Below, piece after piece: positions 25,949 through 34,963 of a stretch of 64,000 nucleotides of DNA. Numbering within the stretch: position 1 is the stretch's first letter; every line of letters begins with the position of its first letter. The notes under the pieces are model-generated. The model saw only the letters and a list, made by a program, of their open reading frames with translations, made no database searches and was not told the origin of the DNA. The position numbers and the translations under genes were made by a program. The DNA is from Paracoccus sp. MBLB3053 (GTDB lineage: Bacteria > Pseudomonadota > Alphaproteobacteria > Rhodobacterales > Rhodobacteraceae): the NCBI RefSeq assembly GCF_031822435.1, contig NZ_JAVQLW010000001.1, positions 2,675,501-2,739,500 on the forward strand, in the 5' to 3' direction.

Positions 25949-28900
25949 ATGCAGGACCCACGACCCTCGCAATCCAGTCCCGACGCAATCGCAGCACGCT
26001 GCGAGGCGGCCCAAGCCTTGCTGCCTCCGCATGAGATCCGCCCCGAAGACAATCCGCGCCGTTTCAAGCTGGCCGACGACCTGAGGGCCGATGGCGTTCA
26101 CGACATCGCGCAGGCGCTCTATCAGGCGATCCTGCAGACCAAGCCCGCCAACCGGAAGGCACTTCGCCAGCGTGCCGCCTGCAGCCTCGCAGCGGGAAGG
26201 CCGGACGAGGCGCTGAAGCTTGCCGAGGAGGCACTGGACCATCTTCCCGGCGATGCGGGGCTTGAGCGAATCCGGGCGAAAGCCCGACTGGAACTGGGCG
26301 TCGGCGGGGTCCAGCCGGGCAAGGCGCCACTCCCGCCACCGCAACACTTCCTTGCCGCCGCGCGCGAGCGTCTGCAATGTGACGATCATGCCGCCGCGGC
26401 CCGTATCCTCGACGAGCATCTGGCCATCCGCCCGGACCATGTCCCGACCCTCGCGCTGAGAGCCAGCACCGCGATGAAGTCTGGCGAACCGTCACGCGCG
26501 CTGGATTTCTGCGAACGCGGATTGGCGCTTCAGCCGGGCCATCCGGGCATGCTCGCGACGCGCGCGGGCGCCCTGACCCGAACCGGACGGACCGAGGCGG
26601 CGCTCGAGCAACTCGAAAGCCTCTACCGGGCCGATCCCGATTTGAACGAAAACGCGAAATTCGCGCTGGCCGAGGCGAGGGTCGCCGCGGGGCATGAAGA
26701 AGCGGCGGATGCCCTTTACCGCGCCGTTCTTTCCGAACTTCCCGGCAACCCGCGCGCGCATCTGACCCGGATCCGCCTTGCCCTTTCCGCCGGAGACATC
26801 GACGAGGCACTTGAGCGTTGCGATGCGGCATTGCGGCACCATCCCGGGGACGCGCGCTTCACGGCCCGCAAGGCGCATGTCCTGATGCAGGCCGGGCGCC
26901 CGGATGAGGCGCTGTCCTTGCTCGAGCAATCAGGGCAGGACGCCTCTGACGAATCGTCGCTGCAACGACAGATCGCGACAGCCCTGCTTGCCCTTGGACG
27001 GCGGCAGGACGCCCGGCGCATCCTGATCGACCTCTTGGGGCGGGATGAAGCTGATCACGAGGCGCGCATTCTGCTGGCGGACATTGCCGAACAGGAAGGC
27101 GACAGCGCAGCCGCGATGGCGCATCTGGAGCACGTTCTGGGTGACGCGACCCCCACCCGAGCGGCGGAAGAGGATGGTGCAGCACCCCCAAGGCAGCGGC
27201 CGGGTGTTCTGTTGAGATATCTGCAGCTTTGCCTGCGAGCCGGAAGGATGGAGCACGCCCGTCAGATCCTCGAACAGATCGAAGAACCGGGACAGGGGTG
27301 GACGATGGCGCAGCTCATGGCGCTGGCCGGCATCGCGCAAAAGACCGGAACCCTTCGCCTGGCGACAGCGACCCTGAAGGCAGGACTTTCAGCGGATGTT
27401 CTCACGCCGAACATGGCGCTGCATGTCCTGCGCATGGCGCAGGCCTCGGGCTCGCAGACCTTGGCAGAGCGGGTTCGGGACCGGCTGGAAAGCAAGCTCG
27501 CGCCGAGTCAGCAGGACTTGTTCCGCTTGCGCAGCCATCTTGCGATCTACGGCCCGCAGGAGGCGCTGGCGCGGATGCGCGAAACCCGCATCCCGCAGCG
27601 AAACCCGATGCAGGCAGAGGCGCTGGCAGAGTTGCTGGCAAAGGCGGGCGAGCGCGACCTTTGCCTGCGCTATCTGCGCTTGTGCCGTATTCGCTGGCCC
27701 GGCTCGTTCCCTTTGCTCAGACAGCAGGTGAATGCGTTGAACCGTTTCGGCGCGGCAGCCGATGCGCTTGTCATGCTCGACCGCATGGACGAGACCGGAA
27801 GCAACCCAGAGCGGCTCAAGCTGAGGGTTCAATCGCTGACACTTCTTGGCCGCCTTGATGAGGTGCGCGAATTGCTCGACAGGTCGGAAAACGCGCGGGG
27901 TAAGCTCATCGGCAGCAAGCAGCGCATGATGCTTTGTCTTGCTGCCGGCGATCTTGGGGGCGCCGAGGCACTGGTTCAGGCGGTCGCCGCAGAAAGCCGT
28001 CGCAGCGACCGCGTCATTGCGCGCTTTCGCGTCGGCCATCTGGGTGTCCTGCTCAACGAGTTGCAACTGATCGCACGCGCCGAGCCGTTGGCTGTGGCCG
28101 GGGCTCAGCCCTTCACGGATGAACTGAAGCACGACTTCTACTTTCCCGCCAAGCAGGCAATCGACGCGTGGCAGGCAAGTGCCCGCCCCGTATCGCCCGT
28201 GGGGGCGGCCAGCCAGATCCCCCGACGCATTGTCCAGTACTGGGATGGCGAGGACCCTCCCCCCGCAATTTCGGCACTGATGGCGAGTTGGCAGGTGGCC
28301 GCGGGCTACAGCTATCACCGCTATGACCGCCGCTCGGCCCTGGCCTTCCTGGCCGAACGTTTCGACATGTCTCATGTCCGGGCCTTTCGGCTGGCGACCA
28401 GCCCGGCAGAGGAATGCGACTTTCTGCGGCTTTGCCTGCTGCTGGCGGATGGCGGGATCTATGCCGATGCCGATGACCTTTTGCTGGGCAATCCCGAAGA
28501 CCTGCGCGGCAAGGCACAGGGGGTTGTTCTTTACCGCGAGTTCATTGGCGCCGTCGGCAACAATTTCCTTGCCGCGCGGCCCGGTCACCCTCTGTTCCGG
28601 TCAGCCGTCGACATGGCGCGCCAATCGCTGCTGGCGCGCGAGAATGACATCACCTGGTCCAAGCTGGGTCCAGGCCTGATGACCCGCGCCGTGGCCGTTC
28701 ATCTTGCAACAGGTGATCATGGCGATGTGGCACTGCTGCCCGAACAGGAGGTTGCGGGGACGATCCAGATGCACATGGCGATGCCCTACAAGGCGACCCC
28801 GCATTACTGGAACAGCCGGGATGGGCGCGCGCCGGATCAGATCGTCAAGGTGCTTACCGATTTCGCCAACAGCCCTTGTCCGGTGCCAGATCATAGCTGA
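25949..28900 (+). CDS. TPR-repeat protein with C-terminal glycosyltransferase domain
   Basis: The product is 983 residues. From about residue 20 to 700 it consists of TPR-like helical pairs, with repeated units such as GRPDEALKLAEEALDHLPGD, GRTEAALEQLESLYRADPD and GRPDEALSLLEQSGQ. From about residue 750 a glycosyltransferase domain of the sugar-binding DXD (OCH1-like) type starts at IPRRIVQYWDGEDPPPAI and includes CDFLRLCLLLADGGIYADAD, where DAD takes the place of the DXD metal site. It probably transfers a sugar to a surface glycan or protein while the TPRs bind partners. The start ATG 25949 is uncertain; an in-frame ATG lies at 25898. Confidence 0.78.
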   Translation: MQDPRPSQSSPDAIAARCEAAQALLPPHEIRPEDNPRRFKLADDLRADGVHDIAQALYQAILQTKPANRKALRQRAACSLAAGRPDEALKLAEEALDHLPGDAGLERIRAKARLELGVGGVQPGKAPLPPPQHFLAAARERLQCDDHAAAARILDEHLAIRPDHVPTLALRASTAMKSGEPSRALDFCERGLALQPGHPGMLATRAGALTRTGRTEAALEQLESLYRADPDLNENAKFALAEARVAAGHEEAADALYRAVLSELPGNPRAHLTRIRLALSAGDIDEALERCDAALRHHPGDARFTARKAHVLMQAGRPDEALSLLEQSGQDASDESSLQRQIATALLALGRRQDARRILIDLLGRDEADHEARILLADIAEQEGDSAAAMAHLEHVLGDATPTRAAEEDGAAPPRQRPGVLLRYLQLCLRAGRMEHARQILEQIEEPGQGWTMAQLMALAGIAQKTGTLRLATATLKAGLSADVLTPNMALHVLRMAQASGSQTLAERVRDRLESKLAPSQQDLFRLRSHLAIYGPQEALARMRETRIPQRNPMQAEALAELLAKAGERDLCLRYLRLCRIRWPGSFPLLRQQVNALNRFGAAADALVMLDRMDETGSNPERLKLRVQSLTLLGRLDEVRELLDRSENARGKLIGSKQRMMLCLAAGDLGGAEALVQAVAAESRRSDRVIARFRVGHLGVLLNELQLIARAEPLAVAGAQPFTDELKHDFYFPAKQAIDAWQASARPVSPVGAASQIPRRIVQYWDGEDPPPAISALMASWQVAAGYSYHRYDRRSALAFLAERFDMSHVRAFRLATSPAEECDFLRLCLLLADGGIYADADDLLLGNPEDLRGKAQGVVLYREFIGAVGNNFLAARPGHPLFRSAVDMARQSLLARENDITWSKLGPGLMTRAVAVHLATGDHGDVALLPEQEVAGTIQMHMAMPYKATPHYWNSRDGRAPDQIVKVLTDFANSPCPVPDHS

Positions 28901-28958
28901 CCGAGGCCCCGGTAAGCAAAGCTGCTGATCCGCCATGCGATGCCACCGAAGCATAAGC

Positions 28959-28986
28959 GGGAGGTAACGGCCGCGCCGTTCCTCCC
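28959..28986. terminator. Strong hairpin between convergent genes
   Basis: GGGAGG and AACGGC pair with GCCGTT and CCTCCC, twelve pairs with one bulged T and a three-base loop. There is no T run, so termination is inferred from the strength of the stem and its place between two convergent stops. Confidence 0.5.
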
Positions 28987-29021
28987 AGGATTGGCAAGGG
29001 CCTGGTTTCCGGCCTGCGGCG

Positions 29022-29987
29022 TCAGCCTGCCAGCGGCATGCCCTTGTCGTTGACGCGGTCCAGACGTGCGCGAAGCTCTGCAGGAACCAGCCGTCGGGCC
29101 GAGATCCGCGGACGCTGCATTTCGGGAATGGTGCGTTCCGTGCCGTAGAGGCTCGCATATTCTTCGAAATTGTCGAATGCCCTGCGCCCGATATAGTCGA
29201 CGAAGGTTTCTGCCGGCACGCCATTTGCCAGGATCACGTCGTGATCCTCGGTCTCGACATGGTAGTAGATCACACGTTCGGGCAGCGCCTCGATCGGATC
29301 AAATGCAATGCTCGTTCCGTTCACCAGCGCACCGGCATTGATGGCCAGACCATCGAGAACCAAAGCATGGTCGGCCGTCAGCACAAGATCGCTATGCGGC
29401 AAGCCATTGCCCAACGCCCCTGCCTTCACCCGAACGGGAACGAAACGCTCCGCCGGGGTGAAGACCTTGCTCGCCGTTTGCCGACCAATCCACTTGACCT
29501 CGACGCTTCGGCCATCCTCGGTCAGGATCTGATCGCCGATCCCCAGCGTCTCGACCGCGACCTCTCCATTCGGCGTCGCGACGCGGGTGCCCGCAGCGAA
29601 GCATTCAAGCAGATCTTCGGTGTTGATGTCGTCATCGGTGAAGTCACTGGGATAGCCGCTCGTATCCCCGGTAGACGAGATGACATAGAATGTGCCGTTG
29701 CCCGAGGTATTTGTCAGGATCAGATAATCTACCCCGTCCACCGTGATATAGCCTTGATACGATCCTTCGATCCCCGTTTCACTGCTCGCGTTTTCCCCCA
29801 CCTGGAAATATTCATTATCGAGAGCACCACCATCGGTCGTAATGACGGTGGTCCCAGTTGTCGTCGGGCTCTCGTCGATCGCCGACCCCTGTACGTCGGA
29901 TGTATCTCCTTCGATGAGGGTAAAGGTCCCGGTATCCGGATCGTATTGGTACATAGCTGCGGAACCAATGTCATAGCTGGCAGGCAT
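29022..29987 (-). CDS. Hint-domain protein A (Hint_2 type)
   Basis: The protein has 321 residues. An acidic, Thr/Ser-rich N-terminal part of about 125 residues carries no known domain. A hedgehog/intein (Hint) domain follows: Cys129 in CFAAGTRVATPNG is the nucleophile and LTADHALV (His207) is the TxxH motif. These residues drive N-S acyl shift in the family, so autocleavage is possible. A terminal 70-residue segment (RRLVPAELRARLDRV) is shared with the paralogue at 30368. ATG 29987 is chosen because AAAGGAG sits six bases before it; the ATG at 29993 touches that site. No signal peptide is seen. Confidence 0.82.
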   Translation of the reverse strand: MPASYDIGSAAMYQYDPDTGTFTLIEGDTSDVQGSAIDESPTTTGTTVITTDGGALDNEYFQVGENASSETGIEGSYQGYITVDGVDYLILTNTSGNGTFYVISSTGDTSGYPSDFTDDDINTEDLLECFAAGTRVATPNGEVAVETLGIGDQILTEDGRSVEVKWIGRQTASKVFTPAERFVPVRVKAGALGNGLPHSDLVLTADHALVLDGLAINAGALVNGTSIAFDPIEALPERVIYYHVETEDHDVILANGVPAETFVDYIGRRAFDNFEEYASLYGTERTIPEMQRPRISARRLVPAELRARLDRVNDKGMPLAG

Positions 29988-30367
29988 AGGCATCTCCTTT
30001 GACTACATGCAATTGAATCGAATTTCAGAAGTCCTTTGGCCGGCCCGTCCGCGTAGCGATGGCAGACAAGTTCGATTGTATCGCGGCACCAGGTATTGAA
30101 GTGACGAATTCAAGAGCGTGTCAACCTTCGAGCGAACTGCAAGGCGTCCCAGATCGGCACTGTTGCAAGCCGCGGCATCTACGACCAAATGCTGAGGGAT
30201 TATTGTAAAACGAGAATTGGAAAAATTCTCAGGAATGCCAGTCAGATAGGATTTCCTGGCAAAATCGACCCAAGACTCCCGATCAGGTCCTTCCAACACG
30301 CGTCGAAAGGACGAAACTTGTCCGTCCTTCCGCAAAGCGTGACGAATCGAATCGCATTGGCGACAAA
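29988..30367. other. Gap between the two Hint genes (380 bases)
   Basis: This gap must hold the promoter of Hint protein A. A minus-strand frame of 110 codons (30003-30335) has no ribosome site and no recognisable protein, so it was not called. The region is more AT-rich than the flanking genes. Confidence 0.4.
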
Positions 30368-31351
30368 TCAGATCGCGCGCCGCAAGTCAGTCCCACAGGC
30401 CAAGGATTCCGAATGCGCTGACGTTGCAAAGCCCTGCAGCCTTTCGCGCAGTGCGGCGGGAACCAGGCGGCGCGCCGAAACTCTGGGGCGCGGCATTTCC
30501 GGAATGATCCTTTCGTCGCCATAAAGCTCTAGATATTCGTCGAAATTGTCGAACGTACGTCTGCCGAGATAGTCGACGAAGGTTTCGACGGGCACGCCGT
30601 TTGCAAGGATCACGTCATGATCCTCTGTCTCGACATGGTAATAGGTGACGCGTTCGGCCAACGACTCGATCGGCTCGAAGACGATGCTTGCGCCGTTCAC
30701 CAGCGCCCCGGAATTGATCGCGAGACCATCAATGATCAGGGCGTGATCCGCCGTCAGAACGAGGTCGCGATGGGGCAATCCCTGGCCAAGCGCACCTGCC
30801 TTTACCCGGACCGGAACGAAGCGTTCGGCGGGGGTGAATATCTTATGAACGGTCTGCCGCCCGATCCACTTGACCGGGACCTCGCGACCATCATGGGTCA
30901 TGACGTGATCGCCGAAGGTCAATGTCTCGACCCGCTTGTCGCCATTGGGCGTGGCAATCAGCGTACCGGCGGCGAAGCATTGCAGCAGAGGCGTAGTATT
31001 GATCTGGGTCGCCGTGAAACTTGTGGGGAAATTCGCGAGATTGGCCGATTCAGATCCGACGTAAAAAGTGTTGTCGCCATCGTCGTTGGTCACGACAAGA
31101 TAAGTCGCATTTCCGATCGATACATATCCGACATAGGTCGCGGTGACGCCTTCGGTGGTGCTTCCAGTGTCGCCCACGTTCAAATATTCGTCTTCGGATT
31201 CTGTCGTGAATGTGGTGGAGAAAGCCGCAGGGCTGGTTCCCAGTTCGCTGCTCTGTTCACCTGCAACTTCGCCATCGATCAACGTGTAAGTATCTGTGGC
31301 TTCATCGAAACGGTACATAGCAACGGAATTGACTTGGTAAATGGCAGGCAT
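30368..31351 (-). CDS. Hint-domain protein B (Hint_2 type)
   Basis: This 327-residue paralogue of Hint protein A has the same plan: MPAIYQVNSVAMYRFDE at the N-terminus, a Thr-rich linker, Cys125 in CFAAGTLIATPNG, His203 in LTADHALI and RRLVPAALRERL near the end. The Hint half is nearly identical between the two (KWIGRQT, FTPAERFVPVRVKAGALG), while the N-terminal halves have diverged. GGGGAAG precedes the ATG. In Rhodobacteraceae such domains usually end larger secreted proteins, and here they stand nearly alone. The cleavage target and the role are unknown. Confidence 0.82.
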   Translation of the reverse strand: MPAIYQVNSVAMYRFDEATDTYTLIDGEVAGEQSSELGTSPAAFSTTFTTESEDEYLNVGDTGSTTEGVTATYVGYVSIGNATYLVVTNDDGDNTFYVGSESANLANFPTSFTATQINTTPLLQCFAAGTLIATPNGDKRVETLTFGDHVMTHDGREVPVKWIGRQTVHKIFTPAERFVPVRVKAGALGQGLPHRDLVLTADHALIIDGLAINSGALVNGASIVFEPIESLAERVTYYHVETEDHDVILANGVPVETFVDYLGRRTFDNFDEYLELYGDERIIPEMPRPRVSARRLVPAALRERLQGFATSAHSESLACGTDLRRAI

Positions 31352-31373
31352 TGGCTTCCCCTAGTTAACACGT

Positions 31374-31387
31374 ATCACAATCGTGAT
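31374..31387. promoter_or_regulatory. Inverted repeat upstream of Hint gene B
   Basis: ATCAC and GTGAT flank AATC about 23 bases before the start codon. Position and symmetry fit an operator, for example of a MarR-type dimer, but this is inference from one copy. Confidence 0.3.
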
Positions 31388-32084
31388 GACAAAAATCGTA
31401 AACGGCCAAACACTTGCGCCGGTTCTCGCAGGAAACTGATTCTGCAAGACCACGCCACCCAATGAAGTGATGTTTGTAAACGACTGTCAATGGAAAATAA
31501 TTCGACGCCTTATAGGCGTATCAGTAAGCGAAAAAACTATCATAGGTTGACGGACATGCCATCCGCCCCGATCCGCCCGCCCTATAACGGGCAGGCCAGA
31601 AACTGACCGTCTCTCGTCGAGACTACAGATCCAAAGCCTTGAATCTTATATCGCGCGACCTGTTCGACCGAAAAGCCGCCTCGATTTTCAGGTGAAGATC
31701 ATGAAAACAGGATCAATCCCTGGTCGAAAAACCCGTTGGGTATGAATTCAAACCGCCCGCGCCCGGTCGCCAATCACTGCCGGAAATCGATTGACGCACG
31801 ACCTCGGCATAAAAAGGCCTGACAGGGCAGAGACAAAAAGGTCATTGGCAGCCTTGCTGAACCTGAGCAGTCAATGACCGCATCGCGCAGCCAGCGACCG
31901 AACACAAGAGCGTCGATGACTACGGCGGCATCTGGATTGGGATTTGGAGCGGGTAGCGGGCTCCATGGATCAACAATATACATCAAGATATGCATCATAT
32001 CAAAGACATAGAGGATTATTCGAAATTATTGTTGCGCAAATAGATGCACAAATTGATGCACAAAAATAATACAGCATGTCCTGA
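31388..32084. other. Non-coding AT-rich stretch (about 700 bases)
   Basis: No gene is supported here. Short frames (for example minus strand 31774-31998) lack ribosome sites and recognisable sequence. Composition falls well below that of the core chromosome, as expected for degraded or acquired DNA. Confidence 0.4.
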
Positions 32085-32288
32085 AGTTCGTCGATCTTTG
32101 CGGCCGGGTATCGCCACTCCAAATACGGCACGCCGACTGCGCACTGCCAAATTCCAGCTGCAAATCTTCAGCTTGCAGCGACACCGAAACGCCGCAACCA
32201 TCGACAGGACTTCGCGGTTCCGAAGCGCTATCAGGAGGAAGCCCGCATCCGCAACCGGATGCAGGCACAAATGGTTATTCAGCTTTAA
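32085..32288 (+). pseudogene. Probable gene remnant (C-terminal fragment, unknown family)
   Basis: After an in-frame TGA at 32082 the frame reads SSSIFAAGYRHSKYGTP, then a basic run KRRNHRQDFAVPKRYQEEA and ends RMQAQMVIQL. Codon use is coding-like (GCC, CGC, CAG rich) and unlike its AT-rich surroundings, but there is no start codon. It looks like the tail of a lost gene. The family was not recognised. It overlaps the 3' end of the small minus-strand gene next to it. Confidence 0.35.
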
Positions 32289-32529
32289 CCAGAATAAAGC
32301 CCTTCGCCTTCAGCCGACGAATGGTTGAGTTCGCCACGCGAACCATCCTAACTCTGGCATCTTTCCATTCTTGGGCAACTTTCTCGTCGCCGGCAGCAGC
32401 ATGTTGATTCTCAGATGCCCATAGAGCACGCGCTAGCGCACGAACAGCAACTCGCTTGCCATCGCCGCCAGTATCCTCCGTCATCGATTGCTCAACATCG
32501 GCCAGCTTCTCTTCCGTGTCTGTCGTCAT
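32275..32529 (-). CDS. Small hypothetical protein
   Basis: This 84-residue protein has an acidic N-terminal half (TDTEEKLADVEQSMTED) and a basic, helical C-terminal half (RMVRVANSTIRRLKAKGFI). ATG 32529 has GGAG about eleven bases upstream; a start 45 bases earlier is in frame. No family was recognised. It stands alone in AT-rich DNA. Confidence 0.5.
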   Translation of the reverse strand: MTTDTEEKLADVEQSMTEDTGGDGKRVAVRALARALWASENQHAAAGDEKVAQEWKDARVRMVRVANSTIRRLKAKGFILVKAE

Positions 32530-32986
32530 GGTTCTAAATTCTCCAACTGAGCTTGCGAGCGCATCCCTAGGCACATCACCTTCAGTAGCGCCCGTTTACC
32601 ATTGCACCACAATTTTGTAAACGCAATAGACAAACGTGAGGAGCGTTGGCATCCGGATAAAACACTGCCTAAATTTCAACCGCTCAGCAGCAGGACCAAG
32701 TATTTCCTTTTGTTCCAAGAAGTTATAGATGACCAACGCCAACGTCTCAGCATCTGAAGTCGTCCCCGCCAATCTTCTAGTCGTGGACTAAAGACTTACG
32801 CAGCCTCACACTAGGCATCCGGTACTTCGCCCGACCTGGCACAGATCAAACTCGTCTCCTCATCGTTGCTGCACCGCTCCTCATCCAAGATCAGTTTGAC
32901 GCGACCCGACCGGACGGAATAAGCAGTAAACACCCTTGATCAGGCGGCGGATCCTATTACGATGCATCTAACAGCAAACGAAGATC
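32530..32986. other. Gene-free stretch before MarR-like gene B (457 bases)
   Basis: No coding frame was found. TTGACG at about 32898 followed after 17 bases by ATAAGC is a possible promoter for the MarR-like gene, about 70 bases before its start. Confidence 0.35.
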
Positions 32987-33511
32987 ATGAGCATGAACGA
33001 AAAATCCAGCGAGATCGATCAAACTGTCCTTCAGCGCGCGCCGGAGAAAGATGCCAAGGATGTAGCAGACATCGTGTCTGCATCAATTCTCCTGCAGATT
33101 AGGTTCACCGATAGGTTGAAGGAAGCAGATCCCAACGTCACCGCTACACAATGGGCCATGCTGAATCTTCTGACCAATCACGGTCCCCTTCGGCCATTTC
33201 ACATCGCTCGGAAACTGGGGATATCACGCCAACACACGTTTCAAGCCACCAGAAAACTGCAGTCCTATGGCTATATTGCGTCGACCTCTGAGGACAACAG
33301 CCGTGCGGTAACCCTGACCCTGACTGACGATGGCAAGAAACTGCATCACGCTGTAGCCAAGCTTTTTGACGCAGCTGCGGGGGAGTTGAATGTTACTCTT
33401 CCAAAAGCGAATGTCCGACCCACAAAGGTGTTCTTACTCCATCTTACAAGAACACTATCAGATGCCGACCCTGGGGACGACGCCGAGCGACTTCCATCAG
33501 CTATAGAGTGA
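32987..33511 (+). CDS. MarR-like winged-helix regulator B
   Basis: This 174-residue paralogue of regulator A has the same plan: polar N-terminus, ATQWAMLNLLTNHGPLRPFH, recognition helix GISRQHTFQATRKLQ, wing NSRAVTLTLTDDGKK and a C-terminal helix. Overall it is clearly related but diverged. The next gene in the same direction, 373 bases on, encodes a sulfotransferase, so the regulator-sulfotransferase arrangement occurs twice in the island. The ribosome site is weak. Ligand and targets are unknown. Confidence 0.78.
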   Translation: MSMNEKSSEIDQTVLQRAPEKDAKDVADIVSASILLQIRFTDRLKEADPNVTATQWAMLNLLTNHGPLRPFHIARKLGISRQHTFQATRKLQSYGYIASTSEDNSRAVTLTLTDDGKKLHHAVAKLFDAAAGELNVTLPKANVRPTKVFLLHLTRTLSDADPGDDAERLPSAIE

Positions 33512-33884
33512 AACAAGCCCAAACCCTCCCGTCACACAATCCCCAATGGAGCATTTTGGCCTTCTACTGTAGCAGCAAGCTAGCATGTCGAACGATGTGT
33601 GCATCGTTTATCTACATAATGCGCCACGATGCTCCACACCTGAAGCCTGCCTACTTCCAAATGAACATGTGCACTTGGTTTGCTTTGACACCTTGCCATC
33701 ACCAGGATCATAATCAGCACGGGCGTCCACACGTCAACGACGGCAGTAGATCCGATGGGACATTTGTTCTTAGTCATCCATCGCCATACACAGAAAGTGT
33801 ACAACCATCTAGGCCGATCGCATCACTGACGAACAACAACGAACTCGAACCACCCACGAGCTCCCCGTAGAGTATAGGACCACA
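33512..33884. other. Gene-free stretch (373 bases)
   Basis: A plus-strand frame of 120 codons (33508-33870) lacks a ribosome site and has no recognisable sequence. No other signal was found except AGGA before the next gene. Confidence 0.35.
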
Positions 33885-34706
33885 ATGTCTACCTTCAACA
33901 CCTTAAAAGCACACGGCGTCGAGCGCTTCGCAGGCAAGATTAGCCAGTCCGATGCAATTTGGGTATTTCACCACATTCCCAAAACGGCGGGCTCGTCGCT
34001 GACCCATGAACTTCGTCAAGTACTCCCACCTTACCGAAATATATTCGCAGATCACAGACCTGGGGTTGCATCGCGCGCGGATAGCCTGATGGATGCGGTG
34101 GATGCTTTCCTCACGGATTACCCAACATACAAGTATCGCTCGGCGTCGGGACACCTGCGTAGACCTCATTTAAATCGAATTCTCGAGACACTACCCGAGG
34201 CGCGCTTGATTACCTTCCTAAGAAACCCTGCAGAGCGCCTCATCTCCGATTATAGATACGCCAAAACTCCGAAGCACCCGACCCATGTTGAGTTTTCGGA
34301 GAAATTCCCGACGCTGGATGATTACATCGACCACCCGCAATCTCAGAATAAAATGTGGGCGTTTGTTTCGTCGCAGAACGCTGACGCAGACGAAAAGATG
34401 ATGCGTTCAGTATTCAATCGTTACGCCTTCATTGGGACACTAGAAACACTCGCTGACGACTTTTCGTTCTTTACATCTCTTTTTGGTTGCCCCAAGGCAA
34501 TGCAAGCAAAAGTCAACATCACCGCAAATCAGAAAGATAATAAGGTAGAAATTGATGCGACAACCCTTCAAAAAATTCAGTCTCTGAACATGAAGGATTT
34601 TGCGTTGTATGACTTGGTGACTGAGACGTTGGCCGAGCGCCGGTCTGAGATGAACGATTTCATAAGATCGAAACGCGAGCTTTGGCTTGGAATTGCAGCC
34701 GAGTAA
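33885..34706 (+). CDS. Sulfotransferase family 2 protein B
   Basis: The 273-residue protein has the PAPS loop FHHIPKTAGSSLTHEL near residue 30 and the 3'-phosphate motif LITFLRNPAERLISDYRY near residue 105. It is close to the protein encoded at 34964 on the other strand: both have TP-HP followed by EKFPTLxDYI. AGGA lies before the ATG. It probably sulfates a sugar of a surface polymer. A small gene follows within 50 bases in the same direction. Confidence 0.8.
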   Translation: MSTFNTLKAHGVERFAGKISQSDAIWVFHHIPKTAGSSLTHELRQVLPPYRNIFADHRPGVASRADSLMDAVDAFLTDYPTYKYRSASGHLRRPHLNRILETLPEARLITFLRNPAERLISDYRYAKTPKHPTHVEFSEKFPTLDDYIDHPQSQNKMWAFVSSQNADADEKMMRSVFNRYAFIGTLETLADDFSFFTSLFGCPKAMQAKVNITANQKDNKVEIDATTLQKIQSLNMKDFALYDLVTETLAERRSEMNDFIRSKRELWLGIAAE

Positions 34707-34755
34707 TCATGTCGTTGCAACCCACCAACACATCGAACCGACTGGAGCGCAAATT

Positions 34756-34923
34756 ATGATAGACGAAGCATCCCAAAAGGACGAGAACACTTCAAGCTCA
34801 GCCCTCCCCGTGCAGAGGTCGGAAATGCCGACGATGCGTGAGATTGAACTTCTGAATATTATTGCCGAGCTAGATAACACCATAAGAGAACTAAAGGCTC
34901 AGGCGAAGACTCCGGAAAGCTAA
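34756..34923 (+). CDS. Small coiled-coil protein
   Basis: The 55-residue product has an acidic, disordered start and a helical end (REIELLNIIAELDNTIRELK) with heptad spacing of Leu and Ile, so it probably forms a coiled coil. GGAG lies nine bases before the ATG. It is likely cotranscribed with sulfotransferase B, 49 bases upstream. A role as partner or scaffold is a guess. Confidence 0.55.
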   Translation: MIDEASQKDENTSSSALPVQRSEMPTMREIELLNIIAELDNTIRELKAQAKTPES

Positions 34924-34963
34924 CACTGGTTTTATTTTAGTGGCGGGCCATGGCCCGCCATCA

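Noticed and set aside
30003..30335. Minus-strand 110-codon frame upstream of Hint gene A
   Set aside because: No ribosome site or protein-like pattern; the space is needed for the Hint A promoter.
29022..31351. Inteins or remnants of a split intein
   Set aside because: The Hint domains are not inserted in a host protein, lack a C-extein junction, and have matching full-length N- and C-terminal parts.
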